Assembly: GCF_049800955.1 (NCBI RefSeq)
Contig: NZ_JBNAGA010000002.1
Span: forward strand, 124,001-188,000
Direction of reading: 5' to 3'
Length of the DNA stretch: 64,000 bases
DNA from: JAKVBH01 sp049800955
GTDB taxonomy: Bacteria; Pseudomonadota; Alphaproteobacteria; Rhodobacterales; Rhodobacteraceae
The notes under the pieces are model-generated. The model saw only the letters and a program-made list of their open reading frames with translations. It did not search any database and had not been told where the DNA came from. Shown here piece after piece: positions 43,319-52,512 of this stretch (position 1 is the first letter of the stretch; every line of letters begins with the position of its first letter). Made by a program: the position numbers and the translations under genes.

Positions 43319-43855
43319 ATGACATCGCGCCGCCCCGTGCTGACCCTGACAGCCCTTGGCCTTGCCGTTTTTCTGGCAGGGTGCGGCGAACGGGATATCT
43401 CCCTGCGCATGATCCGCAATGCGGGTGACGGTCCGGAGGAATTCGGGATCGTGCCCACGAAGCCTCTCGAGTTGCCTTCGGAACTGTCGAGCTTGCCACA
43501 ACCCACACCCGGTGCGGCCAACCGGACGGATCAGCGGCCGGTGGAAGATGCTGTGGCGGCGTTGGGCGGAAATCCCGCGCGCGTGCGTCCTCAAGGTGGC
43601 GTGCCCACAGGCGACAGCGCATTGATTGCAAGCGTGAGCCGCTTTGGGCGCGACGGCAATATTCGTGCTGATCTGGCGGAAGAAGATCTGGAATTCCGCC
43701 GCCGAAAGTCGCTCTTCACGTGGAAGATCGTACCAGAAGACGAATACAACGAAGCCTACAGACGGCAGCGTCTGGACCCCTACAACGAGCTGAACCGGTT
43801 CCGCCGCGCGGGTGTTCGTACGCCTGCGGCCCCGCCCGAGGGCTTCGAATTCTAG
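43319..43855 (+). CDS. DUF3035 domain-containing lipoprotein
   Basis: A 178-residue predicted lipoprotein. The signal peptide ends in a good lipobox FLAGC, with the lipid-carrying Cys at about residue 22, so LspA next door should process it. The rest matches the DUF3035 family: FGIVPTKPLELPSELSSLP, a Pro-rich linker, then DLAEEDLEFRRRK and ending PPEGFEF. CAGGAG precedes the ATG at 43319. It lies between lspA and two M16 genes; role unknown, probably in the envelope. Confidence 0.88.
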   Translation: MTSRRPVLTLTALGLAVFLAGCGERDISLRMIRNAGDGPEEFGIVPTKPLELPSELSSLPQPTPGAANRTDQRPVEDAVAALGGNPARVRPQGGVPTGDSALIASVSRFGRDGNIRADLAEEDLEFRRRKSLFTWKIVPEDEYNEAYRRQRLDPYNELNRFRRAGVRTPAAPPEGFEF

Positions 43856-43944
43856 GCAGCTCATGCTCACGAGCATGTCAGAATCCCTTGAAGCGGCGGG
43901 CTTCACGCCCATTTGATCACGAAACATCCGTGAAAGGAGTGCGC

Positions 43945-45297
43945 ATGCGCCTTGCTCAATGGTTTGGCCTCGCGGCCCTGATCTGCACCTCAACAGAGGT
44001 CATGGCCGAACAACCGGTAACCACGACAACACTCGACAACGGGATGCAAGTGGTTGTTATCGAAGACAATCGCGCGCCGGTTGCCGTTCATATGGTGTGG
44101 TATCGAGCAGGGTCAGCCGATGAGCCTGCGGGCGCATCGGGCATCGCGCACTTTCTCGAACATCTGATGTTCAAACGCACGGACACACTCGAACCGGGCG
44201 AGTTCAGCAAGACGGTTGCGCAAAACGGCGGTTCCGACAATGCGTTTACGAGCTATGACTACACCGGCTATTTCCAACGCGTCGCCGCGGATCGCGTGGG
44301 CCTGATGATGCAGATGGAGGCCGACCGCATGGTCAATCTGCAGCTCAAAGAAGAAGACATCCTGACGGAGCGCGAAGTCATCATCGAAGAACGCAATCAG
44401 CGCACCGAGAATGACCCGGGCGCCTTGATGCGCGAACAGATGCGCGCTGCCCTCTATCTCAATCATCGCTATGGCGTACCCATCATTGGCTGGCGCCATG
44501 AGATGGTCTCGCTCGATATGGATGATGCTCTGGAGTTCTATGCAGACCACTACGCGCCCAACAATGCGATCCTGATCGTCGCCGGGGATGTGACACCTGA
44601 CGAGATTGTGGCCCTAGCGGAAGAGCATTACGGGCCGATTCCGGCCAATCCCGAGATTGAGCCGCGCGCCCGCCCGCAAGAGCCGCCGCAAACTGCCGCG
44701 CGGCGCATGGTCTTTGAGGACCCTCGCGTGGCGCAGCCCTATGTGATGCGCAGCTATCTGGCGCCTGAGCGCGATCCGGGTGCACAACGCGAAGCTGCGG
44801 CGCTGTATCTGCTGAGCGAAGTGCTCGGAGGGTCTCAAACGTCCGTGCTGGCCGAAGCGCTTCAGTTTAAAACGTCAAAGGCCGTTTATGCAGGCGCCGG
44901 ATATTCTGCAACGTCTCTGGATGACACCACGTTCACGCTGGTCATGGTGCCCTCTCAGGGTGTGAGCCTCGAAGACGGGGAAGCCGCAATGGACGCGGTC
45001 GTGGCCGAGTTTCTCGAAACGCGCGACATCGACGATGACCAACTGGCCCGCATCAAACGTCAAATCTACGCGTCGCAAATTTATGGCCAGGACAATGTGC
45101 AGCAAGTTGCCAATCGTTTTGGCCGCGCGCTTACGGCGGGTCTGACGGTCGAAGACATTCAGGCATGGCCAGACATTCTGCAATCCATCACGGAGGAGGA
45201 GATTTTTGCGGCCGCAGATGCGCTGTTTGATCTTGATCGCTCCGTGACCTCCTATCTCACCCGCCCTGCTGACGCGTCTGAGGAGATTACCCAATGA
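43945..45297 (+). CDS. M16 family zinc metallopeptidase (catalytic member)
   Basis: Periplasmic peptidase of 450 residues with a signal peptide (MRLAQWFGLAALICTSTEVMA). The inverted zinc motif HFLEH is at 69-73 (HxxEH), and the third ligand Glu lies in LTEREVIIEERNQR. The usual duplicated M16 fold follows. The ATG at 43945 has AAAGGAG upstream. The stop overlaps the start of the second M16 gene by 4 bases (ATGA), suggesting a heterodimer like mitochondrial processing peptidase, with this subunit catalytic. Confidence 0.95.
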   Translation: MRLAQWFGLAALICTSTEVMAEQPVTTTTLDNGMQVVVIEDNRAPVAVHMVWYRAGSADEPAGASGIAHFLEHLMFKRTDTLEPGEFSKTVAQNGGSDNAFTSYDYTGYFQRVAADRVGLMMQMEADRMVNLQLKEEDILTEREVIIEERNQRTENDPGALMREQMRAALYLNHRYGVPIIGWRHEMVSLDMDDALEFYADHYAPNNAILIVAGDVTPDEIVALAEEHYGPIPANPEIEPRARPQEPPQTAARRMVFEDPRVAQPYVMRSYLAPERDPGAQREAAALYLLSEVLGGSQTSVLAEALQFKTSKAVYAGAGYSATSLDDTTFTLVMVPSQGVSLEDGEAAMDAVVAEFLETRDIDDDQLARIKRQIYASQIYGQDNVQQVANRFGRALTAGLTVEDIQAWPDILQSITEEEIFAAADALFDLDRSVTSYLTRPADASEEITQ

Positions 45298-46613
45298 GAG
45301 TGTTTCTCGCAGCCTGCTTGTCGCTTGTCTGGCTCACCTCTGCCGCACGCGCCGAAATCGATATCAAGGAAGTCACATCTCCCGGCGGCCTGACGGCCTG
45401 GTTGGTGGAGGACCATTCCATCCCGTTCGTGGCGCTCGAAATACAATTCAAGGGCGGAGCCTCCCTCGATCCGGCGGACAAACGGGGCGTGACCTATCTC
45501 ATGTCAGGCCTGTTGGAAGAAGGAACGGGCGATCTGGACGCGCGCGGCTTTGCCCGGAAAGTTGAAATGCTGGCGGCCAGTTTCGACTACGACACGTCCG
45601 ACGACGGCATTTCGATTTCCGCGCGCTTCCTGACCGATACAACCGATGAGGCGATTGATCTTCTGCGCCGCTCGATTACTGAGCCCTCTTTCCCTCAGGA
45701 TGCGATTGAGCGTGTGCGTGCTCAGGTGCTCTCCAGCATTGCCTCTGACCAGACAGACCCGTCGACCATAGCACGTCAATCCTTTGACGCTCTGGCCTTT
45801 GGGGACCATCCCTATGGTCAGCCGGTGTCCGGAACCGCAGAGGTCGTTGAGGCGCTGACGCGCGATGATCTGGTCGCGGCGCATCGCGCTGCGCTGGCGC
45901 GTGATCGCGTCTACATCTCTGCCGTGGGCGACATTACTGCGGAGCAATTGGGTGCGGTCATGGATACGCTTCTTGGCGCGCTTCCAGCCGAGGGCGGCGC
46001 GTTTCCGAACGAGGTCCCCTTCGGTCTGGAACCCGGCGTTACTGTTGTGGAGTATGACACACCGCAATCCGTAGCGCTTTTTGGCCATCCCGGTCTTGAG
46101 CGGGATCATCCCGATTTTATTGCAGCTTTCGTGATCAATACGATCTTCGGCGGCGGTGGGTTTGAGGCCCGTCTGATGCAAGAGGTGCGCGAGAAACGCG
46201 GGCTGACATATGGGATTTATTCCTATCTGATGCCCAAGGAATTCTCCCATGCCTTCGTGGGTCAATTCTCCTCGGCCAACGACCGGATCGCAGAGGCGAT
46301 TGATGTTGTTCAGGCGGAATGGGCGCGCATTGCCTCTGAAGGCGTCAGCCAGACCGAATTGGAGGAGGCCAAGACATATCTGACCGGCGCCTATCCTCTG
46401 CGGTTTGACGGCAACCGACGCATCGCCAACATCCTTGTGGGCATGCAAGTGGATGATATCCCGATGAGCTATGTCCAAGAGCGCAATGATCTGGTCAATG
46501 CTCTGACGTTGGAAGAGATCAATCGGGTCGCATCAGAGCTGTTCAGACCTGATGAGCTTGGCTTTGTCGTCGTTGGCAAGCCCGAGGGATTGCCCACTGA
46601 GGCCACGCAGTAA
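45294..46613 (+). CDS. M16 family peptidase-like protein (degenerate zinc site)
   Basis: A 439-residue partner of the preceding peptidase, with a signal peptide (MRVFLAACLSLVWLTSAARA). Where HxxEH is expected it has VTYLMSGLLEEGT, so the zinc site is missing and catalysis is unlikely. The C-terminal half keeps the substrate-binding RLMQEVREKRGLTYGIYS, in which Arg and Tyr contact the peptide in M16 enzymes. Overlap with the first gene and complementary features support one active and one substrate-binding subunit. Confidence 0.94.
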   Translation: MRVFLAACLSLVWLTSAARAEIDIKEVTSPGGLTAWLVEDHSIPFVALEIQFKGGASLDPADKRGVTYLMSGLLEEGTGDLDARGFARKVEMLAASFDYDTSDDGISISARFLTDTTDEAIDLLRRSITEPSFPQDAIERVRAQVLSSIASDQTDPSTIARQSFDALAFGDHPYGQPVSGTAEVVEALTRDDLVAAHRAALARDRVYISAVGDITAEQLGAVMDTLLGALPAEGGAFPNEVPFGLEPGVTVVEYDTPQSVALFGHPGLERDHPDFIAAFVINTIFGGGGFEARLMQEVREKRGLTYGIYSYLMPKEFSHAFVGQFSSANDRIAEAIDVVQAEWARIASEGVSQTELEEAKTYLTGAYPLRFDGNRRIANILVGMQVDDIPMSYVQERNDLVNALTLEEINRVASELFRPDELGFVVVGKPEGLPTEATQ

Positions 46614-46643
46614 AAACTGGCTTCGCTTCTCGAAAAAGAAAAC

Positions 46644-46667
46644 GGCCGGAGGCGGGGACCTCCGGCC
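46644..46667. terminator. Hairpin between convergent M16 and dapA genes
   Basis: A perfect 9-bp stem GGCCGGAGG / CCTCCGGCC has a 6-base loop. On the minus strand it is followed by a T-rich run (TTTTCTTTTT), fitting a terminator for dapA, about 130 bases past its stop. On the plus strand it lies 30 bases after the M16 stop without a T-run. Confidence 0.65.
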
Positions 46668-46794
46668 TGACCGGTTAAAGGGGGACAAAACCGGTTTGAT
46701 AGGCAGGGTTGACAACGACACCCTGATCACCCGCCGACTATGCCCCCATCTTGGTTAAGAAGGCCTTAATTGGCGCCCTTCGCCAAAAACGAAA

Positions 46795-47670
46795 CTACCC
46801 CAGAAGGCCCGCAGACGTCAGAGCCGCATCGATCTGGGCACGCGTCTGCTCGGAGACAGGCAACAAGGGCAGCCGCACCTCTTCTGAACACAGACCCAAC
46901 CGCGACATGGCGTATTTCGCGCCGCACAGACCCGGCTCCGCGAAAATGGCCTGGTGCAGCGGCATCAACTTGTCCTGCAATTCGAGAGCACGCGCATAGT
47001 CTCCCGCGAGGCATGCGTCCTGCAATTTGCTGCACAAACCAGGCGCCACATTGGCCGTCACGGAGATACACCCCACACCGCCCTGCGCGTTGAAGCCATG
47101 GGCTGTCGCATCTTCGCCCGAGATCTGCAGAAAGTCCGCACCGCAGGTCATGCGCTGCTGGCACACCCGCGCAAGGTCTCCCGTCGCATCCTTGACCCCG
47201 ACGATCCGCGGCAGCTTGGCAAGCTCGCCCATTGTCTCGGGCGTCATGTCGACAACGGACCGCCCGGGGATGTTGTAGATGACAATAGGAAGATCAACCG
47301 CGTCGTGCAGCGTTTTGAAATGCGCGATAAGCCCAGCTTGCGTGGGCTTGTTGTAATATGGCGTCACGACGAGCGCGCCTGCGGCGCCGACCGATTTCGC
47401 ATGCTGCATGAAGCGCAGACTTTCGGACGTATTGTTGCTCCCCGCCCCCGCGATGACGGGCACACGGCCCGCAGCGGCCTTGACCACCTCTTCAACGACC
47501 AATTCATGCTCGTCATGGGTCAGCGTTGGGCTTTCGCCCGTCGTGCCGACAGGAACGAGACCGTGGCTGCCTTCAGAAATATGCCACGCCACAAGTTTTC
47601 GCAGCGTCTCCAGATCGACGGCGCCGTCTTTAAACGGCGTTACCAGGGCTGGCATGGACCCTTTGAACAT
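46795..47670 (-). CDS. dapA: 4-hydroxy-tetrahydrodipicolinate synthase
   Basis: Condenses aspartate semialdehyde with pyruvate, the first step specific to diaminopimelate and lysine; 291 residues, TIM barrel. Schiff-base Lys160 in GVKDATGDL, Tyr132 in IYNIPGRS and Thr44 in VGTTGESPTL form the active site, with YYNKPTQ in the barrel. The ATG at 47670 has AAAGGAG upstream. It is divergent from the lytic transglycosylase gene. Confidence 0.97.
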   Translation of the reverse strand: MFKGSMPALVTPFKDGAVDLETLRKLVAWHISEGSHGLVPVGTTGESPTLTHDEHELVVEEVVKAAAGRVPVIAGAGSNNTSESLRFMQHAKSVGAAGALVVTPYYNKPTQAGLIAHFKTLHDAVDLPIVIYNIPGRSVVDMTPETMGELAKLPRIVGVKDATGDLARVCQQRMTCGADFLQISGEDATAHGFNAQGGVGCISVTANVAPGLCSKLQDACLAGDYARALELQDKLMPLHQAIFAEPGLCGAKYAMSRLGLCSEEVRLPLLPVSEQTRAQIDAALTSAGLLG

Positions 47671-47802
47671 GAGACGCTCCTTTGTTGTGTGCAGCAAACC
47701 TTTGCCGCGTGAGGCCTGATCGCGGGATCGTCGGTTGATGCTCCCGCGCGACAGGTTAATTTATCAGATGTCTATTCCCCGGCGATGGAGAAATTGCAAG
47801 CC

Positions 47803-49872
47803 ATGACCCGCGCTATCCTTTGTGCTTTCGCGATTTGTTTGGCTGTCCCCGCCTTTGGGCAAACGGTGGTCGAGTCCAGTTTGCGCCCTGTCGCCCGTCC
47901 CGTCACAGATGTCGCCGAAGCGCCCCCGGTCGAGCCAAGCGCCGAGCCCAGCAAGGCAGAGGCAGAGGCCCTGGCCCAATTGCGGCCCAAAAAGCGCGAT
48001 GCACAGGCCATTCGCCCTCTCGCGCGAGCCATGGATGCCGTGCGCGCGGAAGACTGGGCGCTTGCCTTACAACACGCCGCCGCAGACGGGCCTGTCGCGC
48101 AGGACATCGTGTTGTGGAACAAACTGCGGGCTGGCGAAGGCAGCGCTGCAGAGGTCACTGACTTCTTGTCCCGCAATAGCGACTGGCCGGGCCTGCCATT
48201 GCTCAAAGAGAAATCCGAGCCCGCGATGGTCGATGCGGGTCGTGCAGACGTCTTGCAGTTCTTTGCCGAACATACGCCGCGCACAGGCATTGGCGCCCTG
48301 ACATATGCCCTGGCCCTCCGGTCGGCGGATCAGGACGCACAAGCGCGCGCGGTCATCGTTGAGGCCTGGAAAACGCTTGATCTGGAACCCTCCGAGAAGG
48401 CGGTCTTCCTCAATGACTTCTCAGCCCTCCTGCGCCCTCATCATTGGGATCGGCTGGATTTGATGCTCTGGAAAGGCTGGACGAACAATCCGCGCCGCAT
48501 GGAGGGCCTCGTATCTGAGGCGCAATGGCAACTGGCGCAGGCCCGAATGGCGCTGCGCCGGGGCGGATCCGCGGGTGACATTCCCGCAGAGCTGCGAAAC
48601 GACCCTGGGCTGGCCTTCGAGCGGTTTCGTATCGCGCGCGGCAAGGCCAAGCAAGACATCCTGATGGCGCGCTCGACATCGGCAGAGATGCTGGGCCGAC
48701 CCGAATTCTGGGCCCCCGACCGACGCCCGATGGCCCGCGCCCTGATGCGCCGGGGTGAGCTGTCAGATGCCTACCGTGTGGCATCCAGCCATTTCCTGAC
48801 ATCGGGCCGCGATTTTGCGGATTTGGAATGGCTATCGGGCTATCTCTCGCTGCGCTTGGGGAACCCGAGCCGCGCCCTCGCACATTTCGAGCGGTTTCGC
48901 GACGACGTGTTCACGCCGATTTCTCTGGGTCGGGCGGGATACTGGGTCGGCCGCGCGCATGCGGCGCTGGGAAACCCCGAAGCCGCTGAAGCAGCTTACC
49001 GTCAGGCCGCGCGCTATCAGACGTCATTTTATGGGTTGCTCGCCGCCGAGCGTGTTGGCGTCCCGATCCCTGATGCGTTTCAAGGCCGCCAACCCGAGGG
49101 CGATTGGCGCACCGCGGCGTTCACCACGTCTCGCGTGCACAAAGCCGCAACGCTGCTGTTGGCCGCCGGCGAAGACTGGCCCGCCGAGCGCTTCTGGACG
49201 CATCTGTCCGAAACACTGCCCGAAGATCAGATCCGCCTGATGGGCAAGATGCTGGAAGAGCTGGGCCAGCCGCATATCGAGGTCATGCTTGGCAAACGCG
49301 CCGCACAGGCGGGCCTTGAGATCCACGCGCCTTATTACGCGCGACACCCCATCGCGGATTTGCGCTGGCCCGTTCCGGCCGAACTGGTTCTTGCGATTGC
49401 CCGGCGCGAGAGCGAGTTTGATCCCGGTGTGGTGTCTCACGCGGGTGCCCGTGGGCTCATGCAGTTGATGCCGGCCACTGCCCGCGACGTCTCTGCCGAT
49501 CTGGGCCTCAGTTATTCCTTCGACGGTCTGCTGACGAACCCCGGCTACAACGCGCGGCTTGGCGCAGAGTATCTCCGCCAGATGGCCTTGCGATATGATG
49601 GCAATCCCGTGCTTATGGCCATCGCTTACAATGCCGGGCCGGGGCGCGCAGACCGGTGGCAGGAGCTTTATGGCAGCCCGCGCGGACGGGGCGTGGATAT
49701 CGTTGACTGGATCGAAGGCATCCCGTTTCGGGAAACCCGCAACTACGTCATGCGGGTCACGGAGAGCCTGCCGATTTACCGGGCCCGCCTCGGGCTGGAC
49801 CCCCTGCCCCAGCCCTTCTCGGACCTATTGGTCAGCTCTGCCCTGCGCCCGCGCGCGGTAGAGGGTGAATAG
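47803..49872 (+). CDS. slt: Soluble lytic murein transglycosylase
   Basis: Periplasmic enzyme that cleaves peptidoglycan glycan strands; about 689 residues. The signal peptide is MTRAILCAFAICLAVPAFG. A long alpha-superhelical N-terminal half (TPR-like, for example GYWVGRAHAALGNPEAAEAAYRQA) precedes the SLT domain with catalytic Glu in IARRESEFDPGVVSHAGARGLMQLMP and AYNAGPGRADRW. An ATG at 47785 is an alternative start; 47803 gives the cleaner signal peptide. The last 48 bases overlap, on the opposite strand, the coding end of the DMT transporter gene. Confidence 0.93.
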   Translation: MTRAILCAFAICLAVPAFGQTVVESSLRPVARPVTDVAEAPPVEPSAEPSKAEAEALAQLRPKKRDAQAIRPLARAMDAVRAEDWALALQHAAADGPVAQDIVLWNKLRAGEGSAAEVTDFLSRNSDWPGLPLLKEKSEPAMVDAGRADVLQFFAEHTPRTGIGALTYALALRSADQDAQARAVIVEAWKTLDLEPSEKAVFLNDFSALLRPHHWDRLDLMLWKGWTNNPRRMEGLVSEAQWQLAQARMALRRGGSAGDIPAELRNDPGLAFERFRIARGKAKQDILMARSTSAEMLGRPEFWAPDRRPMARALMRRGELSDAYRVASSHFLTSGRDFADLEWLSGYLSLRLGNPSRALAHFERFRDDVFTPISLGRAGYWVGRAHAALGNPEAAEAAYRQAARYQTSFYGLLAAERVGVPIPDAFQGRQPEGDWRTAAFTTSRVHKAATLLLAAGEDWPAERFWTHLSETLPEDQIRLMGKMLEELGQPHIEVMLGKRAAQAGLEIHAPYYARHPIADLRWPVPAELVLAIARRESEFDPGVVSHAGARGLMQLMPATARDVSADLGLSYSFDGLLTNPGYNARLGAEYLRQMALRYDGNPVLMAIAYNAGPGRADRWQELYGSPRGRGVDIVDWIEGIPFRETRNYVMRVTESLPIYRARLGLDPLPQPFSDLLVSSALRPRAVEGE

Positions 49873-50697
49873 CCCGGCCCCGACAATCAGAAACGCCCCG
49901 ACAAGGACCGGCCATTCGAGCACCTCACCGAAGAGCATAATTCCGATGCCCGCGGCAAAGAGGGATTGCAAAAAAGCCAGTGGCTGGATCGAAGACGCCT
50001 CCGCCGCCTCATAGGCCTTGATCATAAGCCAGTGCCCGAAGGCACCGGTCACGCAAAGCGCCGCCATCCACATCCAATCGGTCTTGCTCATGGGCTCCCA
50101 GAACCACATACCCAGACAGGTCATGAACACGGCGCCAACAGTACCGGTCCAGAAAAAAGACGTGGCGGCGCTGTCGCGTCGCGCGACGAAGCGCGTCAAC
50201 AAGGCGTAGAGCGCGAACATGGTCGCCGAAGCCAGCGGAACCAGCGCATAAGGCGAGAAGACGCCCACCCCCGGGCGCAGGATGAACAAGACACCCATGA
50301 AACCGACGCCGATAGCAGCCCAGCGGCGCCAGCCCACATATTCGCCCAGCACAGGTCCGGACAAGGCGGCGACAAGCAGCGGATAGGCCACAAAAACTGC
50401 GTGGCTCTCCACCAGACCCAGTAGGGTAAAGGCCCCCACCATCACACATATCTCCAACGCGAGCAGGACACCGCGCAGCGCTTGCACCTTCGGAAAGGCC
50501 GATTGCGCGACACGAGCCAGCCCGCCACGCTCGCGCATCGAAATCCCTACGACAAAAGCCGCGAAAAACCAGTAGCGGATCATCACGATCATGATGACAT
50601 TGTAGGTCGAGGCCAGATGCTGGGAGATCCCGTCCTGCGCCGCAAAGACCACTGCCGTTGCCGTCATATAAAGCTGGCCGCGCCGGTCGGGTGTCAT
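49825..50697 (-). CDS. DMT superfamily (EamA) transporter
   Basis: Inner-membrane transporter of 290 residues with ten predicted helices in two EamA repeats; IRYWFFAAFVVGIS and SSIQPLAFLQSLFAAGIGIMLFGE are typical of the first and second repeats. Substrate unknown; many relatives export amino acids or metabolites. Its start overlaps the mnmD stop by 4 bases (ATGA), so it is probably co-transcribed with mnmD. Its 3' end overlaps slt by 48 bases tail to tail. Confidence 0.9.
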   Translation of the reverse strand: MTPDRRGQLYMTATAVVFAAQDGISQHLASTYNVIMIVMIRYWFFAAFVVGISMRERGGLARVAQSAFPKVQALRGVLLALEICVMVGAFTLLGLVESHAVFVAYPLLVAALSGPVLGEYVGWRRWAAIGVGFMGVLFILRPGVGVFSPYALVPLASATMFALYALLTRFVARRDSAATSFFWTGTVGAVFMTCLGMWFWEPMSKTDWMWMAALCVTGAFGHWLMIKAYEAAEASSIQPLAFLQSLFAAGIGIMLFGEVLEWPVLVGAFLIVGAGLFTLYRARAQGRADQ

Positions 50698-51371
50698 CTT
50701 CGACGCCCAACACTCATATGCCGCTTGCGCCCGAACCCCGGCACACGCGAGATCTCGAAACCAGCAGCATCCAGCGCGCGCCGGACATGCCCGGCCGCAG
50801 TATACGTCGCGCAGGTGCCCCCCGGTGCCGTATGCTCGCCTACTGCGCGCAGCAGATCAGCGTCCCAGAGTTCCGGGTTCTTGGCGGGCGAGAACCCATC
50901 GAGAAACCAGGCATCTGCAACAAGGTCGGTGTTCGGCAGGCGGTCGCGCGCATCCCCAACGATCAGCCGAAACTCCAGATCCTGAAGCGTGATCTCGGAC
51001 GCACCCCATTGGGGCGCCAGCTCTTGAGCAAGCGCTGCAAGTTCCTTGAACGGGCGCTGCGCCTGCTGCATGGCCTCGAGCGGCAGGGGAAACGCTTCAA
51101 AAGATGTATAGCGCAGCTTGCCGGGGATGCCTGCGGCGCGAAACGCCTGCAACGCAACCAACAGGTTGAGACCGGTGCCAAAGCCCAATTCGGCAATATG
51201 AAAACCGTCACAGAACCGGTCCGGCAAGTCATTCCCTGCGAGAAAAACATGCCACGTTTCCGCGACACCATCATCAAGCGAATAGTAAGGATCGTCGAAC
51301 TGACGCGAGACGGGAACATCGCCCCGCCATTCCAGATCCTGATCGCGGGATCTCTTGCTCTGGTCTGTCAT
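50694..51371 (-). CDS. mnmD: tRNA (5-methylaminomethyl-2-thiouridine)(34) methyltransferase MnmD
   Basis: SAM-dependent methyltransferase of 225 residues matching the N-terminal half of E. coli MnmC. It makes the last methylation in mnm5s2U34 of tRNA. The SAM-binding FHIAELGFGTGLNLLVALQ and the catalytic region WFLDGFSPAKNPELWDADLL are diagnostic, and VPVSRQFDDPYYSLDDG is the family start. The ATG at 51371 is chosen on this N-terminus; a much longer frame upstream covers the divergent oxidoreductase gene and is rejected. Its partner half is the divergent gene 60 bases away. Confidence 0.93.
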   Translation of the reverse strand: MTDQSKRSRDQDLEWRGDVPVSRQFDDPYYSLDDGVAETWHVFLAGNDLPDRFCDGFHIAELGFGTGLNLLVALQAFRAAGIPGKLRYTSFEAFPLPLEAMQQAQRPFKELAALAQELAPQWGASEITLQDLEFRLIVGDARDRLPNTDLVADAWFLDGFSPAKNPELWDADLLRAVGEHTAPGGTCATYTAAGHVRRALDAAGFEISRVPGFGRKRHMSVGRRR

Positions 51372-51431
51372 GTCTCCCTGCCGTATTTGAGGCAAACACG
51401 GCGACATAATCTGGGGAAGACGAGCTTGGCA

Positions 51432-52457
51432 ATGGTGGATGTAACGGTGCGTGGGGCGGGTATCTTTGGCCTGAGCGTCGCCTGGGCCTGTGCCTTGCGC
51501 GGCGCGCGAGTGCGCGTTGTCGACCCCTTTGGCGTCGCGGCCGGTGCATCCGGTGGGCTGGTCGGGGCCTTGGCCCCCCATGTTCCAGAGAATTGGAACG
51601 ACAAGAAAGATTTTCAGTTTCGCGCCTTGGTCCGTGCGGAAGCCTTCTGGGAGGAGGTCTCCGCGATTTCCAGCGTGGACCCGGGCTATGCCCGCACCGG
51701 GCGGTTGCAACCTTTGGCGGACGACCACGCGGTCGAGCTGGCGCAGCAACGCGCAAAGACAGCCCAAGAGCTTTGGGGCCCCCGGTTCTCGTGGTCGGTT
51801 ACCTCGGATGTCGGGCGGTTCGCGCCGCATAGCCCAACTGGCCTTTGGATTCACGATAACCTGAGCGCGCGCCTGCATCCGCGCAAGGCCACCCAAGCAT
51901 TGGCCATGGCCCTACAGGCCAAGGGGACCGAAATCGTGCAGGACGCCCCCACGCAGGGCGCAGAGGTCTGGGCCACCGGCGTGCATGACCTCGACGCCAT
52001 GAGCGCCGCGGCGGGCCGGACCCTGGGCAACGGCGTCAAAGGGCAAGCTGCGCTTTTGAAATTCGACGCACCCCACGCCCCTCAACTCTTTGGCGATGCC
52101 CTGCATCTGGTCCCGCACGCCGACGGTACACTCGCCATAGGCTCGACATCAGAGCGGAGCTATGACAATCCGACGCAAACAGATGATCAATTGGATGACG
52201 TCCTGACCCGGGCCGTCGCCGTGTGCCCCGCGCTGGCAACTGCGCCCGTTCTGGCCCGGTGGGCCGGCGTGCGCCCGCGCGCACGATCCCGCGCACCGGT
52301 TTTAGGCCATCACCCGATGCGGGACGGCGCCTACATCGCCAATGGCGGCTTCAAAATAGGCTTTGGAATTGCGCCTGAGGTCGGCGAAGTCATGGCTGAG
52401 CTGATCCTGAACCAGTGCAACACAATTCCTCAGAGCTTCGCTCCCGAAGCGCTCTGA
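51432..52457 (+). CDS. FAD-dependent oxidoreductase, MnmC C-terminal-half-like
   Basis: DAO-type flavoprotein of 341 residues. The Rossmann motif is VRGAGIFGLSVAWACALRG, and the C-terminus has GVRPRARSRAPVLGHHPMRDG and ANGGFKIGFGIAPEVGEVMAE. In E. coli the same kind of domain is fused to the methyltransferase as MnmC and removes the carboxymethyl group from cmnm5U34. Here it is a separate, divergent gene facing mnmD, so it probably supplies that missing activity; a general amino-acid oxidase is the alternative. Confidence 0.82.
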   Translation: MVDVTVRGAGIFGLSVAWACALRGARVRVVDPFGVAAGASGGLVGALAPHVPENWNDKKDFQFRALVRAEAFWEEVSAISSVDPGYARTGRLQPLADDHAVELAQQRAKTAQELWGPRFSWSVTSDVGRFAPHSPTGLWIHDNLSARLHPRKATQALAMALQAKGTEIVQDAPTQGAEVWATGVHDLDAMSAAAGRTLGNGVKGQAALLKFDAPHAPQLFGDALHLVPHADGTLAIGSTSERSYDNPTQTDDQLDDVLTRAVAVCPALATAPVLARWAGVRPRARSRAPVLGHHPMRDGAYIANGGFKIGFGIAPEVGEVMAELILNQCNTIPQSFAPEAL

Positions 52458-52512
52458 TCGTTTCTTCTGGCAAAAAATACGCAATCCCGAAGCTTAGCCA
52501 AGTGCGCGCACG

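Noticed and set aside
46709..46744. TTGACA followed by TATGCC, promoter-like
   Set aside because: Spacing is 24 bases and no plus-strand gene follows.
46755..46769. TTAA-N7-TTAA, a CtrA-like box
   Set aside because: It lies between the ends of two convergent genes with no start codon nearby, so a regulatory role has no target.
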